NCBI GenBank assembly: GCA_041392665.1
Contig: JAWKLQ010000018.1
Span: forward strand, 123,575 to 187,574
Direction of reading: 5' to 3'
Length of the DNA stretch: 64,000 nucleotides
Origin: Flavilitoribacter sp020436695
Lineage (GTDB): Bacteria > Bacteroidota > Bacteroidia > Chitinophagales > Saprospiraceae
The notes below the pieces were generated by a model. That model ran no database searches. It was not told the origin of the DNA and saw only the letters and a list, made by a program, of their open reading frames with translations. A program made the position numbers and the translations under genes. Below are positions 59,413-64,000 of the stretch, piece by piece. Position 1 is the first letter of the stretch. Every line of letters begins with the position of its first letter.

Positions 59413-62400
59413 TTACTGAAATACGATCTTATGCACACTGGTCTGATTACCGCAGCGAAAACTCAGGAAGTACATTCCTTTTTCCAAACGGCTGCCGTCA
59501 ATTTCCTGTAGCGTTTCGCCCTCCGGAATAATGTATCTGTCGAGCACTTGTCCCTGAGCATTAAGCAGATATAGTTCACCGGCTTCGGTTCCGCCGGTTT
59601 CCGGTAAGCGTACTGTGGCCCGGTCCTGAGCCGGATTAGGAAAGATTTGCAGATCCATTGTACCGGACATTTGATCCATCGCAATGGGCCTTACTCTGGT
59701 GGCGGCACTGGCTGGTTTGATAATGGTTCCCAAAGCACCGATATCGCCGCAGGCATACTTGCCGGTAGTTGCGCTGTACGCACAGGCAGTATTGGGCAGG
59801 TGTTCCAGATGAAGAATTTCCACATCATCAATAAACCAACCGTCACAGCCCGGCGTGCTGCCGTCGCAGGCATCCGGATTGGTAGATAGATTGGAAGCAA
59901 AGCGGAAGCGGATGGAAACCGGACCTTCGAAAATGCTCAGATCGATAATGGTACGCTGATAGCCACCGCTGCTGCCGCTAAATGCCCGCCGACCACTCAG
60001 CGTGTTAAAGGGGACCGGTACTCCGACCGGAGTGGGCAGTTCATCCAGGATCACATTATTATATTCCCCTTCGATGATGAAATTGCCGAGATCCTGCCAT
60101 TCTCCATTCACCAATATCTCTACTACGCCACCATCCAGACCGGGTTCTACATCAAAAGCATGCCAGAACGACAGATAATTCTTGAGGGAATTATCCAGTA
60201 CCATAGGCAACATGAGATAGCTTTCAGTGGCCACAGGCGGATCAAGGTGGAACCACGACATACCCGACCCGGTATTCGGATTGGGATAGTCTGAAGACGG
60301 TAACCAGAGACCGACCGGTATAAAACCCAGCAGATTGTTCTGTTCTACCGGATACGAGGCGACCACCTCGGTTGGGGTAGCCGTATCCAGATAGCCCGTG
60401 ATGGTGCGGGTGAGGGTCGTTTGTTGGGGTAGATCTATCTTGGGCCAGGTAACCAGCCCGTCCGGAGAAATACTGCCGTTGTTAGAAATATAAGTAGCTA
60501 CGAAATTAGGAGGTAACTGATCACTAATGAGCGCTTGACTAAGCGTATAGCCGGTATGGTTAGTCAGGGTAATGGTGTAGGTAATAGGTTCGCCGACTTC
60601 CGCTTCGGTTTTGTCAACTGTTTTGATTAATTGCATGTAAGGATCGTCAAACGCCTCCCGGCCACCGTCCTGGGCACTGTACCCCAATCCGCGACGGGCA
60701 AAGGCTTCCCATAGCAGGTCATTGCCTTCGCCGTTATAAATCAGGTCATTGGCGGCCAGTACCGCATCCCGCATATCGATGAAGGAAGGCGTACAAGGTG
60801 TCATTTTCAGGGCCTCGATCACCACTTTCAACGCCCGGATGTTGCCGGCAGTACTATTGGTATTATATAGATCGGCTTCAAAGCCGTATTCATTGATGAG
60901 GTTCCAGCTCAGGTCCCACAGCATGGTACACCACAGAAAGCCTACTCCGTGCGGGCGGGAGAGATTGGTCAGGTCACCATAGGTGAATTCATTGCACAAC
61001 CCGTCGTTGCAGTCCATATTGCGGGTATAATGCCGGGGGCGCAGGCCGGCTTCGGTCTCTTCCTTGGTCAGCACGTAGTGACCGATACCCCGCACGCCTT
61101 CTCCCAGCACCGATTCTTCCAGCACACCATTACCATTCTTATCGGTAAGGGTCATCATCAGACCCACGAAATCACTCCAGCCTTCTCCTCCCTGTTCAAA
61201 GTTGGTCAAACAGTTGGTGTTGTTTGCACCGCCAACGAGGCGAAAGGAAAGACCGTGGGTATATTCGTGGGCAATGATGAGATTGTCAAAAGAGGCATCG
61301 CGAATACTGTTGGGCAGATCCGTATCCCACAGGAACATGCGCATGGTCGGGTTCTCTCCATCGGGAGGAGTGGAGAAGCTGGCCTGGTTAATGCCCAGAC
61401 CATCCTGTGCTCTGGCCAGAACGTGGTCATTACCCTCTCCGGCGCCACTCAGGTTGGTTGTCTGGAAATTTCCGGCGGCTTCATCAAAACCATAGTGAAA
61501 CAGCAGGTCATGCAGAAAATTGTTGCGGACGAACAGGTTGGTCACAGCCCCTTCTATGAACTGACTACCCAGCAGTCCGTTCGGATCCTGCGTATAATTG
61601 AAATGTAGATTGCCCGGCCAGGGCACGTTGCCCTGCAGATAGAGCCCTAAAATGGGATCGCGCGTAATAGGGGCCGGCGTTGGGTTGGTTTCACCCAAAG
61701 GAGCATAAAAAGCATAAACGTTATTACCCTGGGTATAGCCTAACTGTGGACTCAGCAGGCCGGCATTATTTTTATGCCAACCCAGTGGAGAAGCCGTAGG
61801 GTCGATGATGTTATTGCCGTGCAGAAGAACGCGATTGCCATACAGCGGCGATTCGATATTTGAGGGAAACGCAAAATACTTGGGATTGGCCGGCAATGCC
61901 GTCATCGAGGTGGGCTGTTCCGGGGTTTCCGGCAGGTTGATGGAAAGCGGCATATCAATATGCTCATGCTTTTCTTCGGGCTCGAACTGGCAATATAGTG
62001 TGCGGTTGTGACGGTCGAGTTCGCGTCCGTTGGCCGCATCTACCCACACTACAAAACGATCGTCGCTATCCGGTGTAGTGGGAAGTTCCACTTCGTAGGA
62101 GAGGATCAGTTCTCCTTTTTCGTTTTCAATGAAGACCAGCCTCGGATCGGGCTGTGCCTGGGTTGTAGCTTTTTTCTCCGGAGCAGGAAAATTGGTAGAA
62201 TGAGCGGCAAAATTCCGTGCTGCCTTTGAGCTGATCCCTGCTTTTGTCGTTTTAACTTTCCCTTCTATCTCCCGATAAAAGGATAGGTTGACAAATTTAA
62301 CTTTACCGGATTGATCCGTATGGATACTTCCGAGGCCGTTCCTGATAGGGATACCAGCAAAGGACTGTTGAAAGTAGGCATGGGTAATGCCGCTCAAACT

Positions 62401-62571
62401 ACTGGTATGAAAGCTACTTAATGAGATTTCTTTTAAATCTTCAATATGTTGCCCGCTGGCCGTCCATTCCTGACGGACTCGTTCTTTCAGTTGGGGGACG
62501 GTCAGTTGAGCGGAGCTGATCACCGGCAGGCTTAGTACCAGGATCAACATATAATTTTTAATATTAAACAT
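59413..62571 (-). CDS. M36 (fungalysin) metallopeptidase with T9SS sorting tail
   Basis: 1052 residues with signal peptide (...LPVISSAQL). An FTP-type propeptide (about 25-190, SGITHAYFQQSFAGIPIRNGLGSIH) precedes the fungalysin catalytic domain (about 280-620) with zinc motif IIAHEYTHGLSFRL near residue 435 and EGWSDFVGLMM giving the third ligand about 25-30 residues on. A DUF11-like beta domain follows (TVDKTEAEVGEPITYTITLTNHTGYTLSQALISDQLP), then a jelly-roll/MAM-like region (SIRFRFASN ... GWFIDDVEIL) and a T9SS sorting tail (FPNPAQDRATVRLPE ... LEKGMYFLSF). A secreted protease degrading extracellular protein. Confidence 0.94.
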   Translation of the reverse strand: MFNIKNYMLILVLSLPVISSAQLTVPQLKERVRQEWTASGQHIEDLKEISLSSFHTSSLSGITHAYFQQSFAGIPIRNGLGSIHTDQSGKVKFVNLSFYREIEGKVKTTKAGISSKAARNFAAHSTNFPAPEKKATTQAQPDPRLVFIENEKGELILSYEVELPTTPDSDDRFVVWVDAANGRELDRHNRTLYCQFEPEEKHEHIDMPLSINLPETPEQPTSMTALPANPKYFAFPSNIESPLYGNRVLLHGNNIIDPTASPLGWHKNNAGLLSPQLGYTQGNNVYAFYAPLGETNPTPAPITRDPILGLYLQGNVPWPGNLHFNYTQDPNGLLGSQFIEGAVTNLFVRNNFLHDLLFHYGFDEAAGNFQTTNLSGAGEGNDHVLARAQDGLGINQASFSTPPDGENPTMRMFLWDTDLPNSIRDASFDNLIIAHEYTHGLSFRLVGGANNTNCLTNFEQGGEGWSDFVGLMMTLTDKNGNGVLEESVLGEGVRGIGHYVLTKEETEAGLRPRHYTRNMDCNDGLCNEFTYGDLTNLSRPHGVGFLWCTMLWDLSWNLINEYGFEADLYNTNSTAGNIRALKVVIEALKMTPCTPSFIDMRDAVLAANDLIYNGEGNDLLWEAFARRGLGYSAQDGGREAFDDPYMQLIKTVDKTEAEVGEPITYTITLTNHTGYTLSQALISDQLPPNFVATYISNNGSISPDGLVTWPKIDLPQQTTLTRTITGYLDTATPTEVVASYPVEQNNLLGFIPVGLWLPSSDYPNPNTGSGMSWFHLDPPVATESYLMLPMVLDNSLKNYLSFWHAFDVEPGLDGGVVEILVNGEWQDLGNFIIEGEYNNVILDELPTPVGVPVPFNTLSGRRAFSGSSGGYQRTIIDLSIFEGPVSIRFRFASNLSTNPDACDGSTPGCDGWFIDDVEILHLEHLPNTACAYSATTGKYACGDIGALGTIIKPASAATRVRPIAMDQMSGTMDLQIFPNPAQDRATVRLPETGGTEAGELYLLNAQGQVLDRYIIPEGETLQEIDGSRLEKGMYFLSFRCGNQTSVHKIVFQ

Positions 62572-63089
62572 GGCGTAATAATGTTGGGGTGCTCGATACG
62601 GGTGGGGAGCATTTGGAACAGGTTAGGGCCTAAATGAAAAAACACAGTAAAGACAGCTGACTTTACTATGCATTCGTTTTAGCTCTTTTAAGAACCCATC
62701 CCGTGAAGCCGTAGCTTGCGTTAGCTAAAAAAATTGAATGCTTAAGGCAATTCAAGGATCATTCTAAAAAGGTGGAAGAAGTAGGACGTTTCCCGACTTC
62801 TTCCACGTGTCTTCGCTTTTCCGAAAAAAATTTCTGAACCGTTTCATTCTAAATCTGCCATAAAGTTATGGCAACTTAGCATTGAAACCGGCCTCAACTG
62901 ATATTGAGAGAAACATGGGAAAAAAAATAATCTTTATCAGTTGAAGTCTGTTTCAGGTACTAAAACCTGTAGTGTTCTAAGTGAGTTTAGCGTTTGTGTT
63001 GTGTGATATTAGGAGAGAAATTTGCGACCGACAGCTACCGTATAGATCTGCCCGTACATGCCGGGCCGACGGTGTATCGGCCGTTTTTA
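62572..63089. other. 518-bp intergenic region
   Basis: No gene on either strand. Contains the hairpin at 62772-62806 that suits termination of the upstream minus-strand gene. Otherwise A+T-rich spacer with nothing recognised. Confidence 0.5.
62772..62806 (-). terminator. rho-independent terminator
   Basis: Perfect 11-bp stem gtggaagaagt (62772-62782) / acttcttccac (62796-62806), loop of 13 bases, followed on the minus strand by cctttttag. It suits the lamin-tail protein gene ending at 63090, some 285 bases upstream on the minus strand. Confidence 0.7.
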
Positions 63090-63944
63090 TCAGTGCTTAA
63101 CGATCCGTTCTACCCGCGCCTGACGGCCTTCTCCCAGGCGGATAAAATACTGTCCGGCTGCCAGATCTGTCAGATCCAGCTCGACAATAGTATCCTCGTG
63201 GCTGAAGCGACTTTGTTGCAAAAGACGACCACTGGAATCCAACAAATAAAGGTTGATGTCAGGACCGGATTGCGGACCATTTGCTGACCATCTCACCTGG
63301 ATGCGATCCGTCGTAGGATTTGGAAAAGCACTGAAGGTCAATGACTTATTAACATCAGTTTCCCAATTGCCGGCTTGCTGATTAAAGATCGGCAATAGCT
63401 TTTTCACCAATCCGAATAGCTGACCGTCATTCACATCACCTGCAGTTACACTGCCGGGAAGCAGCCAGGAAAAATCCAGATAACTGATACCTAAGCCGGT
63501 AAGTTGGAGCGATTGGTCGGGCAACAATTGCGTTCCGATGTATTGTGAAGACATTCCGGCGGCGGGGCCTTCAGTGGCAGTAATGCCACTTATTGTTCCC
63601 AGACCATAGGCGAGGAATTGTTCCACGATACCGGCCGGATTGGTTAAAGCAACCCCTTCGTTACCGGTCATTTGGTCCATTTCATACCATACCGTTCCGT
63701 AGCCGTTTTGTTGGCTGGGGATCACTTGGTTTTCCAGCTCTTCCACGGAAGAGATGGTTCCGTCCAACTGATAAAAAACGAGGGTCCATCCATCCAGATT
63801 CTCACCGGATTCACCAGCAATTTCCATACCGGCCCCGGTCGGATTACTGGCTATGTAGTTGATCTCGTTAATAAAAGTTGACTGCGAAAAGAGGGAGGTA
63901 AGGAAAAAGAGAAAAGAAAATGAAAGTAAAATTTGCTTATTCAT
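63090..63944 (-). CDS. secreted lamin-tail-like domain protein with T9SS sorting tail
   Basis: 284 residues. Signal peptide MNKQILLSFSFLFFLTSLFSQ, then a lamin-tail/LTD-type beta-sandwich as found in many exported Bacteroidota proteins (TFINEINYIASNPTGAGMEIAGESGENLDGWTLVFYQ, landmark; VALTNPAGIVEQFLAYG), then a T9SS sorting domain (FSAFPNPTTDRIQVRW ... LAAGQYFIRLGEGRQARVERIV). No catalytic domain visible. LTD domains are thought to bind nucleic acid or act as surface attachment; here the role is open. The gene is complete and ends 284 bases before a hairpin terminator. Confidence 0.88.
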   Translation of the reverse strand: MNKQILLSFSFLFFLTSLFSQSTFINEINYIASNPTGAGMEIAGESGENLDGWTLVFYQLDGTISSVEELENQVIPSQQNGYGTVWYEMDQMTGNEGVALTNPAGIVEQFLAYGLGTISGITATEGPAAGMSSQYIGTQLLPDQSLQLTGLGISYLDFSWLLPGSVTAGDVNDGQLFGLVKKLLPIFNQQAGNWETDVNKSLTFSAFPNPTTDRIQVRWSANGPQSGPDINLYLLDSSGRLLQQSRFSHEDTIVELDLTDLAAGQYFIRLGEGRQARVERIVKH

Positions 63945-64000
63945 GGCGATAAACTCTTTAAAAAACTACAAAAAAATTTGATTCTAAATACAAGGATTTA

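Overview
The window reads as a chromosomal segment of a Bacteroidota bacterium, most like the Saprospiria/Lewinella group. Signs seen directly: many secreted proteins end in type IX secretion (T9SS) sorting domains (10536-12170, 47267-48802, 50058-51158, 51518-52858, 59413-62571, 63090-63944); an outer-membrane TonB receptor starts with a carboxypeptidase-regulatory-like domain; DUF5777, YceI, LytTR and Reg_prop/Y_Y_Y proteins are present; promoters fit the Bacteroidota pattern TTTG...TAnnTTTG; starts rarely have a strong Shine-Dalgarno. I saw no rRNA, tRNA, CRISPR array, phage or intact insertion sequence. Species cannot be fixed from this alone.

Layout. 1-6.3 kb: a glycan locus (GH92 alpha-mannosidase cut by the window edge, a six-hairpin glycosidase-like lipoprotein, a vanadium-haloperoxidase/PAP2 lipoprotein) and a GntR/UTRA regulator, differing in style from what follows. 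6.3-12.2 kb: a phytate-type operon on the minus strand (tandem-repeat T9SS protein, TonB receptor, beta-propeller phytase). 12.4-16.4 kb: S9 peptidase, SMR exporter, Crp/Fnr regulator and a toxin-antitoxin pair whose toxin gene carries an in-frame stop. 16.5-21 kb: an ECF sigma factor, a TPR anti-sigma-like membrane protein, a double-OmpA protein and a subtilase fused to a SPOR domain, all in one direction, with a separate 46-residue peptide unit just upstream on the other strand. 22-32 kb: housekeeping genes lysS (with an unusual insertion), a deacetylase, an M49-like peptidase, clpB, guaB and tadA. 32-46 kb: lipoprotein, SDR, dipeptidase, TPR histidine kinase, then a long minus-strand redox/stress cluster (DUF5777, YceI, OB-fold, two haem-c lipoproteins, LytTR regulator, LytS-type sensor, second YceI). 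46-64 kb: PLP enzyme, several T9SS proteins, VOC protein, FtsK, a radical SAM enzyme of the tetraether-synthase-like type, a decayed DUF4369/thioredoxin gene and an M36 metallopeptidase.

The most striking non-genic signal is a set of intergenic inverted-repeat elements. Several unrelated families share one architecture: each arm is built from short iterated motifs (gatgttgtgatg, agtcgtaagtc, caatggaacaatgaag, ggtgtttggg), and the other arm carries the inverse. They sit at gene ends, in two cases supply the last codons or stop of a gene, and in one case one family is nested inside another. The best candidates for something little described are these elements, the ECF/subtilase-SPOR module with its upstream G-quadruplex-capable leader and small peptide, and the insertion in LysRS.
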